From the NCBI RefSeq assembly GCF_010500865.1, contig NZ_JAAAWN010000033.1:1-33083 (forward strand): a DNA stretch of 33,083 nucleotides, read 5' to 3'. Below are positions 8,237-17,346 of the stretch, piece by piece. Each line of letters opens with the position of its first letter. Position 1 is the stretch's first letter. The stretch comes from Alteromonas profundi. Lineage in GTDB: Bacteria > Pseudomonadota > Gammaproteobacteria > Enterobacterales > Alteromonadaceae. The position numbers and the translations under genes were made by a program. A model generated the notes under the pieces. It was given only the letters and a program-made list of their open reading frames with translations, was not told the origin of the DNA and made no database searches.

Positions 8237-9130
8237 ATGCTCGACTCCATCAGCTTTGCTCAAAAACAACGCCTTGCCTACATCGACTTTTGCCTGTTAT
8301 TCAAAGGTGCGATTTATCGTCAGGACTTAATTAATCGTTTTCAGGTCGGCTTGTCGGCAGGTTCACGCGATTTCGGAATTTACAAAGAGCTTGCACCGGA
8401 TAACCTGTCTTACGATTCGCGAGAAAAGCGATACTTCCAGACGCCTCAGTTCAAGCCTGTTTTTGAACACGACGCAAGACGCACCTTAACTAAACTCGCC
8501 AACGATATCTCCGACGGGTTTGATGCAATAGGCGATATTCATTTCCCAGTAGAAGCACCGTCTAGTCTGAATGTACCGGACATCTTTATAGTTGCGCGCC
8601 TTGTTCAGGCCATTCTTAATAACAAAGCGGTTAGCGTTATCTACACGTCACTTTCTAGCGGTTCGAATGCTAGAGAACTCGTACCTCACTCTATCGTGGA
8701 CAATGGCCTACGCTGGCACGTTCGCGCCTTTGATCGTAAGAGTCAGAGTTTCCGTGACTTTGTACTAACACGTATTAGCAAAGTAACGATTAAAGACGTT
8801 CCTAAGGAGGAGGAAAGCGCCAAAGCCGATACCGAATGGCAGCGCCTTATTCCGCTTCAACTCGTGCCGCACCCCAAGAATGTTGAACATCCTACCGCTA
8901 TCGAAATGGATTACGGCATGGAAAACAAGCAACTGCTTATCGAAGTGCGAGCGGCAATGGCGGGTTATCTGTTAAGACGATGGAATGTGGACTGCACCGA
9001 GCGCGGAACCTTAATTGGACCAGAATACCAGCTTTGGCTACAAAATCGGTTTACTCTGAACAATGTGCAAAACTTGGCGATTGCACCGGGGTATGAAGTT
9101 AAAGATAACGGAAGCGGAGGTGGTAATTGA
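8237..9130 (+). CDS. WYL-domain transcriptional regulator (BrxR/CapW-like)
   Basis: A 297-residue regulator. The N-terminal winged helix (about 8-75) includes QKQRLAYIDFCLLFKGAIYR and RDFGIYKEL, the pattern seen in BrxR/CapW proteins. A WYL domain (about 118-200) contains ARELVPHSIVDNGLRWHVRA and FRDFVLTRISKV, and a C-terminal WCX-like region follows. BrxR/CapW proteins are dimeric repressors at the head of BREX, CBASS and restriction operons and are thought to respond to a nucleic-acid or nucleotide ligand. The stop shares TTGA with the next gene's start, showing translational coupling to DUF6933 and the methyltransferase. A GGGAAG sequence precedes the ATG. The candidate operator is the inverted repeat at 8012-8034. 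The gene appears intact although the operon it should control is broken. Confidence 0.88.
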   Translation: MLDSISFAQKQRLAYIDFCLLFKGAIYRQDLINRFQVGLSAGSRDFGIYKELAPDNLSYDSREKRYFQTPQFKPVFEHDARRTLTKLANDISDGFDAIGDIHFPVEAPSSLNVPDIFIVARLVQAILNNKAVSVIYTSLSSGSNARELVPHSIVDNGLRWHVRAFDRKSQSFRDFVLTRISKVTIKDVPKEEESAKADTEWQRLIPLQLVPHPKNVEHPTAIEMDYGMENKQLLIEVRAAMAGYLLRRWNVDCTERGTLIGPEYQLWLQNRFTLNNVQNLAIAPGYEVKDNGSGGGN

Positions 9131-9693
9131 TCCTCCATTGCACCAAGAAGCTTTACGCCAAGCTGCCTGAGACGGTGAAAGCTACAGAGCAACCTGCTAC
9201 TGCTATAGGTATTCAGGCACAGTGGCTAAACTGGCATGCAAACCTTATCACTATTCAGCGAAGACAATGTGTAATCGCGGTACATGATGCCACACGTTTT
9301 ACGCTGTTTATTCCATGCCTAACCAAGAAAGACTTCGGAAACCTCGATTGGCATTTTAACGACGTGTTTATTAACACCTTGCTGAAAAGCGATTTGCCGC
9401 CTGAACTGGTTGATATCGGTGCGACGAACTACCAACCACTTACGTTCGATACAAACTGTAATCGTTCGGTACAAGGTACGATGAATCAAGTATCTCAAGA
9501 TATTGATTACGGATTGTATTACAAGAACACGTCGGTAGCGGATATCAATCCGTACCGATACAGCGCAGATTTAAGCCATAGGCCTTGTGGCGTAAAAGAT
9601 AAGAAAGATTACATTTGGCCAGATAGAGAAATGGCCCAGCTTCTAAAAACATTAGATACAAAAAATAACAATGCTGCAGAACTACTGCACTAA
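9127..9693 (+). CDS. DUF6933 family protein
   Basis: A 188-residue protein whose central segment (WLNWHANLITIQRRQCVIAV followed by HDATRFTLFIPCLTKKDF) matches the DUF6933 core: a Trp-His-Ala-Asn strand, a second strand with C-V-x-x-V-x-D-A-T, then a phi-P-x-L-x-K-x-D-F segment. Its function is unknown. The TTG start at 9127 overlaps the WYL stop and has GGAGGTGG directly upstream (9116-9123), so the unusual start is well supported. The gene sits between the WYL regulator and the methyltransferase and is probably an accessory of that restriction or defence operon. Confidence 0.78.
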   Translation: MILHCTKKLYAKLPETVKATEQPATAIGIQAQWLNWHANLITIQRRQCVIAVHDATRFTLFIPCLTKKDFGNLDWHFNDVFINTLLKSDLPPELVDIGATNYQPLTFDTNCNRSVQGTMNQVSQDIDYGLYYKNTSVADINPYRYSADLSHRPCGVKDKKDYIWPDREMAQLLKTLDTKNNNAAELLH

Positions 9694-9708
9694 ACAAGGA
9701 AGAGATGT

Positions 9709-10821
9709 ATGTCAGCAGTAAAAAAACTAAACATCGTCGATATAGAAAACGGGCTTGAAGAGCTTGCGAACAGGAATTTATCCCCGGCAGAGTATGGGAA
9801 AGAACTTATTGCCTTGTTCAGTTCTTCAGCAACGCTTAAACGGTTGGGTACAAGTAAGGCAAACACCTCTGAATTTGAGAATGGGCTGTTGTGGCGCGAG
9901 AAAATTCATTATGTTCCATGCTCACCAGGACAGCTGAACGCAACTATCGACTCGGTTAAAAAATCCCATAAGACACTCAAAGCCAAAGTCAGACTGGTGG
10001 TGATTAACGATGGCTCCCACATTCTTGTTTACGATAGAAAGTATGACGAGCTGACAGACTGCACGCTCGATAAGATTAAAGATGAGCCTCAACTCTTTTT
10101 GCCATTGGCAGGGCAAGAAGGCTTTCGTCGAGAAGAAGAAAGTGAAGTCGACATCAAGGCCACTGGTAAACTGGCTAAAGTCTACGATGCGCTTATTGAG
10201 AGGAATCCTGAGTGGCTGGAAGGTAATAAACGCCATGCACTTAACCACTTCATGACTCAGATAATCTTCTGTTTGTTTGCAGAAGATACCGGTATTTTCC
10301 CGAAAGATATTTTTACCAAAGCACTGAAAAACCGCGCGGGCAGTGATGGAGAGCATGCAACTGAGGTTATCACCGAAATCTTTAGTGTTTTGGATGTCGA
10401 TCAACTTAATCGTTCATATTTAGCTTCTTGGATAACTGAGTTTCCATATGTAAACGGTGGGCTCTTCAGCGGAGAAGTTCTTGTTCCCGAATTTACTCCA
10501 AAGGCCTACAGGTATCTGCTTGAAGCGGCTTCGCTTGATTGGAAACATATAAACCCTGACATTCTAGGCTCAAGCATTCAAGCAATTGTTGACCCGACGA
10601 TGCGCGGCAATTTGGGTATGCACTACACTTCAGTACCCAATATTCTTAAAACATTAGAGCCGCTATTCCTCAACGAACTTCGAGATGAATTGCTGAAGGC
10701 AAGGCATTCCAAAAAGCAGATTAATGCTTTCTTAGAGCGTTTATCAAAAATTGTCGTTTTTGACCCTGCATGTGGCAAACGTTACATACCCTCTTTTAAT
10801 TCCACACCCTACATGCTTTAA
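9709..10821 (+). pseudogene. 5' half of an MmeI/YeeA-like DNA methyltransferase, cut in SAM motif I
   Basis: The 370-codon frame is the N-terminal part of a large class I DNA adenine methyltransferase of the Type IIL/BREX-like (MmeI, YeeA) group. It has an N-terminal domain ending in FLPLAGQEGF, a helical spacer with KLAKVYDALIERNPEW, HALNHFMTQIIFCLFAEDTG and FPYVNGGLF, then MRGNLGMHYTSVPNILK and VVFDPACG. Intact members continue as FDPACGSGNFL, the SAM-binding motif I. Here homology stops after Cys-Gly near 10776, and 14 unrelated codons lead to the stop at 10819-10821. The catalytic NPPY motif and target-recognition domain are missing. The ATG at 9709 follows AAGGAAGAG and is 15 nt from DUF6933. 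The junction coincides with the recombinase element, so the gene was broken by insertion and cannot methylate DNA. Confidence 0.87.
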
Positions 10822-10898
10822 TGGTGACACTTTAAGTCGCTCTCTATTCAGGCTGTAGTTTCTGCTGGTAAGTATCGAGCTTTTAATTCGGAAACATT

Positions 10899-12164
10899 AT
10901 GGCCAGTCTTGAATTTATCCATTATCAGCCACGAAGCATAGATACAAGTGGGCATTCTCTCCAGTGGAAAGAGTTAAAAAGAAAACCCATCACAAATCTG
11001 CCACAGATTGTTTGGGAAGATAATTCAACTTGGGCTGAAGCCAATCTTTGGGCGTTGGAGCAAGCTACATCCTTTAAACGTGATCTAAAAACTGTTCGTT
11101 CTAATATGGCTCATCTACTTGGCTACGCTAAATGGTTGGAGGGTGAATCCATTTCATGGTGGCATTTTCCCGAAAGAGAGAGTGAACGATGTCTTGTAAG
11201 ATTTAGAGGTGCTTTAATTGCTGCAAGAAATAATGGCGAGCTTGCTCCAAGTACGGCGTCTCAGAGAATGGCAGCAGCTATTCGTTTTTATAAGTGGAGC
11301 CAATCAAGACGGCTAATCTCCCCTGAATGGCCGATGTGGGAAGAACGGTCAGTAGGAATAACACTAACGAATTCTTTTGGACTTGAGCACACAATGCGTG
11401 TTGCTAGTACTGATCTCTCCATACCTAATCGTAAAGTTGCAGGTGCAATCCAACTGGAAGATGGCTTATTGCCAGTGTCTATCTCGGCAATGAGAGAAAT
11501 ACTTACTTTGGCAGATAAGGTTTCTACTGAAGAACTATCACTGATGCTTAGGTTAGGTTTTTTTGCCGGGTTAAGGATCGGCTCCATCACTGACCTCAAG
11601 GTAAACACATTACATAATGCGACGATTGTTCCGGAAGTTGGTTGGAAGCGCTTGGCTGTTGGACCTGCGGCAAGGCCGCCAGTAGCAACGAAATTTAGTG
11701 TTTCTGGGGCTATTCCAATCCCAGAGGAGTTACTTAAGCTTTTGTTAGATTATTCAGTCAGTACAAGGCGATTGAAGCGACAAGCATTAGCAGACCCTAA
11801 AGATAAAGACTTGCTTTTTCTAACTCGATACGGGAATTCATACTCTGGTGATGACAGTAGGGCCATTAACGTTGAAATGTCTCGTCTTCGAGCAGCAGGG
11901 AAAAAAGCAGGAATAAAAGTATTACATGGCTTTCACTTTCATCGAACCAGAGCAACTTTTGCAACTGAGTTAATGCGTGTTGCACTTAAATTTATGCCTG
12001 TGGGTGATGCAATACAGTTTGTTCGAGAAGCCTGCTTGCATAAAGAGGAAGCTACGACCATGCAGTACATTAAGTTTATTGAGACTAACAAAGCCATGGC
12101 CGACGCAGCCGACGCTTTTACCAATCTATTTATGGGGTTGGCAAGGGGGAATACTGATGAGTGA
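10899..12164 (+). CDS. Tyrosine recombinase, first gene of the module (GmtY-like)
   Basis: A 421-residue site-specific recombinase. The N-terminal core-binding domain spans about 45-150 and the catalytic domain about 190-410. Visible catalytic residues are Arg226 (FFAGLRIGS), His348 and Arg351 (HRTR), His381 (LHKEEATTM) and the nucleophile Tyr390 (MQYIKF); the active site appears complete. It is the first of four coupled genes, its stop overlapping the next start by 8 nt (ATGAGTGA). The ATG at 10899 has only a weak Shine-Dalgarno. Position and size agree with the recombinase called GmtY in Gamma-Mobile-Trio islands, but I assign that name only tentatively. It probably acts with the two larger proteins on the element ends, the left of which is about 120 bp upstream. 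Confidence 0.85.
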   Translation: MASLEFIHYQPRSIDTSGHSLQWKELKRKPITNLPQIVWEDNSTWAEANLWALEQATSFKRDLKTVRSNMAHLLGYAKWLEGESISWWHFPERESERCLVRFRGALIAARNNGELAPSTASQRMAAAIRFYKWSQSRRLISPEWPMWEERSVGITLTNSFGLEHTMRVASTDLSIPNRKVAGAIQLEDGLLPVSISAMREILTLADKVSTEELSLMLRLGFFAGLRIGSITDLKVNTLHNATIVPEVGWKRLAVGPAARPPVATKFSVSGAIPIPEELLKLLLDYSVSTRRLKRQALADPKDKDLLFLTRYGNSYSGDDSRAINVEMSRLRAAGKKAGIKVLHGFHFHRTRATFATELMRVALKFMPVGDAIQFVREACLHKEEATTMQYIKFIETNKAMADAADAFTNLFMGLARGNTDE

Positions 12165-13887
12165 ATTAGACCTTACATTCCCAAGCTATCCTATTGGCAC
12201 TCATCAAGTCCCATGGGACCTAAAAATACTACTGTTTAAAGGCGCGTCTAACATACCTCGTAAATCTGCAATAGTGTCAATTGAAGGCAATAAGTTTGGC
12301 AAGCGAATCGAAGAACGAATTCCGCTAGTAGTAGCATTTCATGAGGCCATCTGTTCAATGATTAGTCTTGGAAAGTCCCGAGCGCTGGTTGAATCAAGTT
12401 TAGAAGTCCTGTGGCGCTTCTTCGCGTGGTCAGACAAAAACTCACAACAGATTTCGTCCGAAAATGTAATAGAGATATTTAAGTTATGGACTGATGTCCA
12501 AATACACAGGCACCAGATAAAAAAGGAAATTAGTGCTATCTATGCCTATCGGCAAACATCAAAGATGGCAAATTTGCTTGCGAAAGCACTACGTCTTCCG
12601 GGAGCAAAGCCTGGTGGAAATTTATTGCTTCAAACCAGAATGAGAAAGCCGATTGAAAAAAAACGCGTATTAGGGACCGAAGCAGATAAACAAAATTTAG
12701 ACCATACATTTAAGTTCGGCCATTTACTAACAAAAATATGTGAAGCATTAGATGTAGAAACGGTGCGGGGAAAACTTCCAATACGCATTAATATCGGCAA
12801 TGAGGCGATTCTGACCTTAGCAGGTAGTTTAATGGACCCTGACATGGATATTAATACAGTCAAAAATGCTGCGGTAAGACGTAATGCCGAGATTGCAAGG
12901 GCACCCTTGCCGGATGGTGAGAGCCTGTTCGATAGACACAAGCGTTCTGCAATTCTTAACCAAAGAATAGAAGCCGAGCTGCTTATATTTATTGCGCAAA
13001 CAGGAATGAACCTTACACAAGCTGCGGGCCTTGAAAAAGAAAGCTATAGATGGAAATCAAGCGGTGAAGACCTTGAGGTCTTTCGTGTTTACAAAGGCCG
13101 CCGAAGCGGTGACGCTATATTTCGATGTTTTAAATCGTATCGGTGTCATCTAGAAAAATACATGGGTTGGCTAGGTGAAACGGGTTTTAGTGATCATGAC
13201 AATCGATTATTTCCGATTTTGAGTAGAGGCATGATTCGCGCTAAAGGCGCTAAAATAAAGTTTAATACTACTAAAGAGACATTGAAGAAAGTCGACGTAA
13301 GTTTTGTTGGACCACAGCAACTGCGTAAAACCCGAGTTAACTGGTTACTGAGACGAAGTCGTGATCTAGACCTGACTGCTGAACAAATGGCACACGATAA
13401 AGGTGTACTACTTCGTGACTATGAAATGCCACACCATCAATCAGCCGCTGCTGAAATTGTTAGATTCCACAAATCAACAGATCCTGCTTTTTCGCCGCCA
13501 GGCCCCGGTGTTTGTATTGACAAGCATCACAAACCTGAGCTTGTTTCTAACCTCCCAACCGAAGCACCAAAACCAGATTGCATAAGTCCAGAAGGCTGCC
13601 TTTTCTGCACGAAGCATAGAGATATTATGAGTTCTGAGTATTGCTGGAAGCTCGCTTCTCATTTTCAACTCAAAAAATTGGAGACCGCCCTTTATAAACC
13701 ATCCAAAAAACAAGAAGTACATCCTGGGTATCGAGTCATCGAACGAATTACTCAAAAGCTTGATGCGATTTCTTCGGGAAGTCAGATCAGAGCGAACTGG
13801 GTCAAGGACGCTAAAGATTTAATTCGTTCTGGAAGGTATCACCCATATTGGGACGGCCATATCAAATTGCTGGAGACAATTGTATGA
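12157..13887 (+). CDS. Degenerate tyrosine-recombinase-like protein with Cys cluster
   Basis: A 576-residue protein, second in the module. The C-terminal half aligns by eye with tyrosine recombinases but lacks part of the active site. QTGMNLTQAAGL replaces the TGxR motif with Asn, and GPQQLRKTR has Gln for the His of HxxR. The second Arg, a later His (AHDKG) and a Tyr (LRDYEMP) remain. A Cys cluster CISPEGCLFC (C475, C481, C484) followed by His suggests a zinc knuckle near the C-terminus. It may be a structural or DNA-binding partner rather than an active strand-cleaver. The ATG at 12157 follows AAGGGGG and overlaps the upstream stop; the longer open frame from 11977 lies inside the previous gene. 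The stop overlaps the next start as ATGA. Proteins at this place in GMT islands are annotated only as integrases or unknowns, as far as I recall. Confidence 0.75.
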   Translation: MSELDLTFPSYPIGTHQVPWDLKILLFKGASNIPRKSAIVSIEGNKFGKRIEERIPLVVAFHEAICSMISLGKSRALVESSLEVLWRFFAWSDKNSQQISSENVIEIFKLWTDVQIHRHQIKKEISAIYAYRQTSKMANLLAKALRLPGAKPGGNLLLQTRMRKPIEKKRVLGTEADKQNLDHTFKFGHLLTKICEALDVETVRGKLPIRINIGNEAILTLAGSLMDPDMDINTVKNAAVRRNAEIARAPLPDGESLFDRHKRSAILNQRIEAELLIFIAQTGMNLTQAAGLEKESYRWKSSGEDLEVFRVYKGRRSGDAIFRCFKSYRCHLEKYMGWLGETGFSDHDNRLFPILSRGMIRAKGAKIKFNTTKETLKKVDVSFVGPQQLRKTRVNWLLRRSRDLDLTAEQMAHDKGVLLRDYEMPHHQSAAAEIVRFHKSTDPAFSPPGPGVCIDKHHKPELVSNLPTEAPKPDCISPEGCLFCTKHRDIMSSEYCWKLASHFQLKKLETALYKPSKKQEVHPGYRVIERITQKLDAISSGSQIRANWVKDAKDLIRSGRYHPYWDGHIKLLETIV

Positions 13888-15917
13888 ATATTGCCGAGCT
13901 TCCAGGGTTACAAATTGAGTCATCAATAGTTAAAACAAATTCGGTTAATTTTAGACCACCAAGTTGGCCTCCCCCAGACGATTTTCCCGTGATTATTGAC
14001 GCGGCAGGACAAGTGGTTTCTCGTTATAGCGATGTTCGCTGGGATCTATCTCCTTGGGCAGGGTATACACTCACTATTCATTTTGGAGACGGGCCCGGTC
14101 AAGGAAGAAAGGTAAGTCATGAAAATGCTTTAATATTGCGTCAAATAGTCGCTTGGTGGCTTTGGGGTTCAAGCGCAGTGCGTGCAGCTAGTTCTTTAGT
14201 CCATAAATTTGAAAGCATGAAACCTCTCTTTGTAGCCTGTACAGACCACGGGATATTGGCATCTGAGCTCTATAAATTTCCAAATGTAATCAAAGAGGCT
14301 GCCAACTATTACTCTTCCAGGGGCTATAGAGTGATCTCATATTTGGACTCCTTGTCCTTTGCCAACGATAAATTAGGACTTACCATTCTGGACCAAGAGG
14401 GCATGAAGACTTTCAGTGAAACATTACCTGATGTAAGCGAAACTCAAACTGCCTATATTCCTGTGCGAATATGGCATTATCAGGTGAGTCGTTTACGAGA
14501 ATGTTTAGATGACTTTTTAAGTCATCTAAAAGCCATCGAAGCTTGCTATCATTTTTGTTTGCAGGCTTACACGACAAATGCCGGAGGAAGATTGTCAAGT
14601 GCGTTCGGAGGGCTTGGGGATAATTCACCATTTAATGTCAAGCGAACACTCGGTAAGCAAAAATCGGGGAAGGTCTTTTATGGTGCATTTGAAGAAACCG
14701 CTAAACGTTACAAAATAGACGAGTTATTACAGAAGTGGTGCGGCATCGGGGTTAAACTAGAGCTGAAAAATCTTTCGAGTTATCTAAGTTTAGTAAGCTC
14801 TGTAGGCTTAGCATATATTCTAAACTTTTCATTGATGCGCGTAAGTGAAGGAGGAAAATTGCGTGCAGACTGTTATGAAGTGGAGACGGACCCAATTGGT
14901 GAAAATATTCATTTATTGAAAGGCGTTACTACTAAAACGATAGCGGATGATGATGCTCGCTGGATTGTATCCCCAACTGTGAAATTAGCCATTGATGCTA
15001 TGACGAGTGTTGCAAGAATGCGTCTTAAAGCAGCGGTTGAAAATCCAAACATTGAATTATCTGAAGACGAAATTGCTAACCCAGTTTTGCAATCTTTGCC
15101 CCATGAACCATGGAGTGCTAGAACCCCCTCATCAAAGGGCTCAAAAAAGTTCAAAAAGATTAGGACTTATGCCGACATTTGGAATATTTGGCCAAAACTA
15201 TTTGATACAAGACAAATGACTATCACCGAGGCTGATTTCGAACTGGCTAATCGAATGACCTTTGGTCTAGACCCAAAAAAGTTTTCAGTTGGCAATATCT
15301 GGCCGATAAGCTGGCATCAATTGCGGCGCACTGGCGCAGTTAACATGCTAGCGAGCGGACTGGTTAATGAAGCCTCGCTTCAGTACCAACTCAAACATGC
15401 AAGCCGGGCTATGAGCCAGTACTACGGTAAAAACTTTTATCGTCTAGCAGAACCCTTAAATGAAGAAGCTCGCGGATATTATCTTCGAGAAATGTATCTA
15501 GCTATGGTTCGTGAATTTAAATCTTTACAAGCTGAACACTATGTTTCTCCGCATGGTGACAAGCGGAAAGATCAGCTCCTTCACGAGATAGCTGAAAAAG
15601 ACCATACGCAGCTAGTCAAAGCAGCTAAAGCGGGAAATATTAGTTATCGAGAAACATTTCTTGGCGGTTGCGCAAATTCAGGACCGCCATGCCCACTTGG
15701 CGGGATTAGTAATATCAGCTCTTGCATGGGCTTCGGATTGAAAAAACCATGCGCCTCTGCGATATTGGATAAAGAAAAGTTACCCAAAATACAAGCCCTT
15801 AAAGATGTAATTTCAGTACAGCTTATCAATGCTACAGAGGGCTCACCCATGTATGAGTCATTACAAGCACAGCTAGAATCAGCGGAGCGAGCGATTAATG
15901 TCATCGAAAGTAACTAA
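13884..15917 (+). CDS. Large tyrosine recombinase, third gene of the module (GmtZ-like)
   Basis: A 677-residue recombinase. After a long N-terminal region (about 1-280) the catalytic domain shows Arg319 (LMRVSEGGKLR), His478 and Arg481 (WHQLRRTGA), His505 (LKHASRAMS) and Tyr513/Tyr514 (SQYYGKN). The extreme C-terminus has a Cys-rich stretch starting at C596 (GGCANSGPPCPLGG, then SSCMGF and KKPCAS), echoing the Cys cluster of the preceding protein. The start at 13884 has GGAG (13872-13875) 8 nt upstream and overlaps the preceding stop; the frame upstream is shadowed by gene two. The stop overlaps the next gene by 20 nt. Size and place fit the GmtZ integrase of Gamma-Mobile-Trio islands; the name is tentative. 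Confidence 0.83.
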   Translation: MNIAELPGLQIESSIVKTNSVNFRPPSWPPPDDFPVIIDAAGQVVSRYSDVRWDLSPWAGYTLTIHFGDGPGQGRKVSHENALILRQIVAWWLWGSSAVRAASSLVHKFESMKPLFVACTDHGILASELYKFPNVIKEAANYYSSRGYRVISYLDSLSFANDKLGLTILDQEGMKTFSETLPDVSETQTAYIPVRIWHYQVSRLRECLDDFLSHLKAIEACYHFCLQAYTTNAGGRLSSAFGGLGDNSPFNVKRTLGKQKSGKVFYGAFEETAKRYKIDELLQKWCGIGVKLELKNLSSYLSLVSSVGLAYILNFSLMRVSEGGKLRADCYEVETDPIGENIHLLKGVTTKTIADDDARWIVSPTVKLAIDAMTSVARMRLKAAVENPNIELSEDEIANPVLQSLPHEPWSARTPSSKGSKKFKKIRTYADIWNIWPKLFDTRQMTITEADFELANRMTFGLDPKKFSVGNIWPISWHQLRRTGAVNMLASGLVNEASLQYQLKHASRAMSQYYGKNFYRLAEPLNEEARGYYLREMYLAMVREFKSLQAEHYVSPHGDKRKDQLLHEIAEKDHTQLVKAAKAGNISYRETFLGGCANSGPPCPLGGISNISSCMGFGLKKPCASAILDKEKLPKIQALKDVISVQLINATEGSPMYESLQAQLESAERAINVIESN

Positions 15918-16347
15918 ACCAAGAAAAGTCAGCAAGGCTGAACTGAAATTTAGAGAAGCCTTCGAACGTCTTAAGCAGGGAAAGCCTGACATTCTCCCCA
16001 AAGGCACGCCTCTCAGCCAGAACAACGTTGCGAAGGAGGCTGGTGTCGACCCCTCCGCACTTAGGCGAGTAAGGTTTCCTGAGTTGGTATCAGAAATACA
16101 GGAATGGATCGAAACTCACAAAGACGAGAAAAGCACAAAAACACCAAGACAAATGATGCTTGCTCAAAGATCCAAGAATCGCGATCTAAAAGAGAAGTAT
16201 CAGTCTCTTGAAGAGCAGAGAGATAAGGCGCTAAGCCAATTGCTGGACGCTCAAGCTAGGATCCTAGAACTAACTCTAGAAAATCAGAGTCTACGCTCTC
16301 AATTGCCGACAAACACAGTAACTCATCTTTTTGACCGAAATAATTAA
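15898..16347 (+). CDS. Small helix-turn-helix/coiled-coil partner of the recombinases (GmtX-like)
   Basis: A 149-residue, highly charged protein. Residues about 10-65 contain GTPLSQNNVAKEAGVDPSAL and RRVRFPELV, reading as a helix-turn-helix (Gln-Asn-Asn-Val-Ala-Lys-Glu-Ala-Gly). Residues about 85-140 form a long coiled coil (DLKEKYQSLEEQRDKALSQL and following heptads). It overlaps the large recombinase by 20 nt and has GGAG (15884-15887) 10 nt before its ATG, so it is translated from the same mRNA. The parallels are the small TnpC protein of Tn554 and the short third member of GMT modules. A likely role is DNA binding or bridging of element ends; this is inferred. Confidence 0.75.
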   Translation: MSSKVTKPRKVSKAELKFREAFERLKQGKPDILPKGTPLSQNNVAKEAGVDPSALRRVRFPELVSEIQEWIETHKDEKSTKTPRQMMLAQRSKNRDLKEKYQSLEEQRDKALSQLLDAQARILELTLENQSLRSQLPTNTVTHLFDRNN

Positions 16348-16434
16348 ATTCGAACTCAAAAAATGTTAAGCAAATCAATATTTACTGGTAATTTTTGTGT
16401 GAAAAATAAAAATATGCAAGTGGCATAGCCATGA

Positions 16435-16486
16435 TCCGCTGTCATCTCGCTCGTATGATGGGCGAACATAAAATGCGTACAGCGGA
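16435..16486. repeat. Inverted repeat downstream of the recombinase operon
   Basis: TCCGCTGT (16435-16442) and ACAGCGGA (16479-16486) are perfect 8-bp inverted repeats separated by 36 bp. They lie in the 228-bp gap between the recombinase operon and the first cargo gene. The same GTCCGC/GTCTGCTGT wording recurs in other cargo gaps (near 18172, 20700, 22553, 31633), so this may be a relic of the same intergenic element. Confidence 0.45.
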
Positions 16487-16575
16487 CACTGATACAAAAA
16501 AGCGACGACATAAGCTGGCACAGTGCTATCAAAGTGATAAAGTAATGGTCTGCTGATTATTTTTTCGGTCTTAAT

Positions 16576-17346
16576 ATGGAAATTATGTCGAGAAACAAAC
16601 TCCTTAACACCTGTGTCTTTATTTGCCTTGCACTTTTGGGTGCACCATCATGGGCTAGTGATGGTGAATGGGTAAGACCCTTTATGACCGACGTTTCAAA
16701 TACTTATAATGTTAGAAAAGAAGGCTACAGCATCAGTGTTACATACTCGTGTGAGTATAAGGTTAATGGCTACATTCAAGGGCTGACAGTTTTTATAAAT
16801 GAAAGCTTTTTAGGTGGTCATAAGTTTGATTTGGACTCTGAAATAGAGATTGAGTTTATACGGGATGATAATAAGCTTTTTTCTAATCAGTTAACCGAAG
16901 AAGAATTACTTAATGTTCTTGCAGAGCGTAAAGCAAATATAAAGTTAGATGCTTCCCCCCTCAGAGACTTCATTTCACTTAAGCAACTTCGTCACACTAT
17001 GTCGGATAACAAAAAAATCAACGGTGTTCCAATATCCAACTTAATTGAAACTGGAAAAGAGTTTGGACTTAGAGTATTGCTTGATGGTACTGAAATAAAG
17101 CGGGTTCCTGTAAACCTTGGATTTGTAGTAGGAAACAAATTTAAGGGTATAGCTCGTAGCTGCGAGTCAGACGAACAGCTAAAAGCTAAAATGGAAGACG
17201 GTAAGCGTCAATTGCTGCAAGAAGAGGAAAGAAGAAATTTGAGAGGTCTCGCAATACTATTTTCTTTGCTTGCATTCTTGGGTTTGCTTTCCTTTTTGTT
17301 TAATAAGTACATTAATAAAAGGCGAAGTAATAACTCAACACATTAG
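16576..17346 (+). CDS. Exported, C-terminally membrane-anchored protein of unknown function
   Basis: A 256-residue protein with a clear Sec signal peptide (NKLLNTCVFICLALLGAPSW, probably cleaved after SWA) and one C-terminal transmembrane helix (LAILFSLLAFLGLLSFLF) followed by a basic KRRSNN tail. The middle (about 30-220) would therefore be periplasmic and anchored from the inner membrane; it is strand-rich with no family I recognise. Two ATG starts are possible (16576 and 16585); neither has a strong Shine-Dalgarno. It is the first cargo gene after the recombinase operon, separated by 228 bp, and reads in the same direction. It is not obviously paired with another gene. Confidence 0.65.
   Translation: MEIMSRNKLLNTCVFICLALLGAPSWASDGEWVRPFMTDVSNTYNVRKEGYSISVTYSCEYKVNGYIQGLTVFINESFLGGHKFDLDSEIEIEFIRDDNKLFSNQLTEEELLNVLAERKANIKLDASPLRDFISLKQLRHTMSDNKKINGVPISNLIETGKEFGLRVLLDGTEIKRVPVNLGFVVGNKFKGIARSCESDEQLKAKMEDGKRQLLQEEERRNLRGLAILFSLLAFLGLLSFLFNKYINKRRSNNSTH

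Noticed and set aside
8237..10821. A complete BREX system
   Set aside because: Only a BrxR-like regulator and a truncated methyltransferase are present; BrxA, BrxB, BrxC, PglZ and BrxL are absent.
11977..12156. Upstream extension of the second recombinase-module gene
   Set aside because: It lies wholly within the preceding gene in another frame; the ATG at 12157 has a strong ribosome-binding site and the usual overlap.
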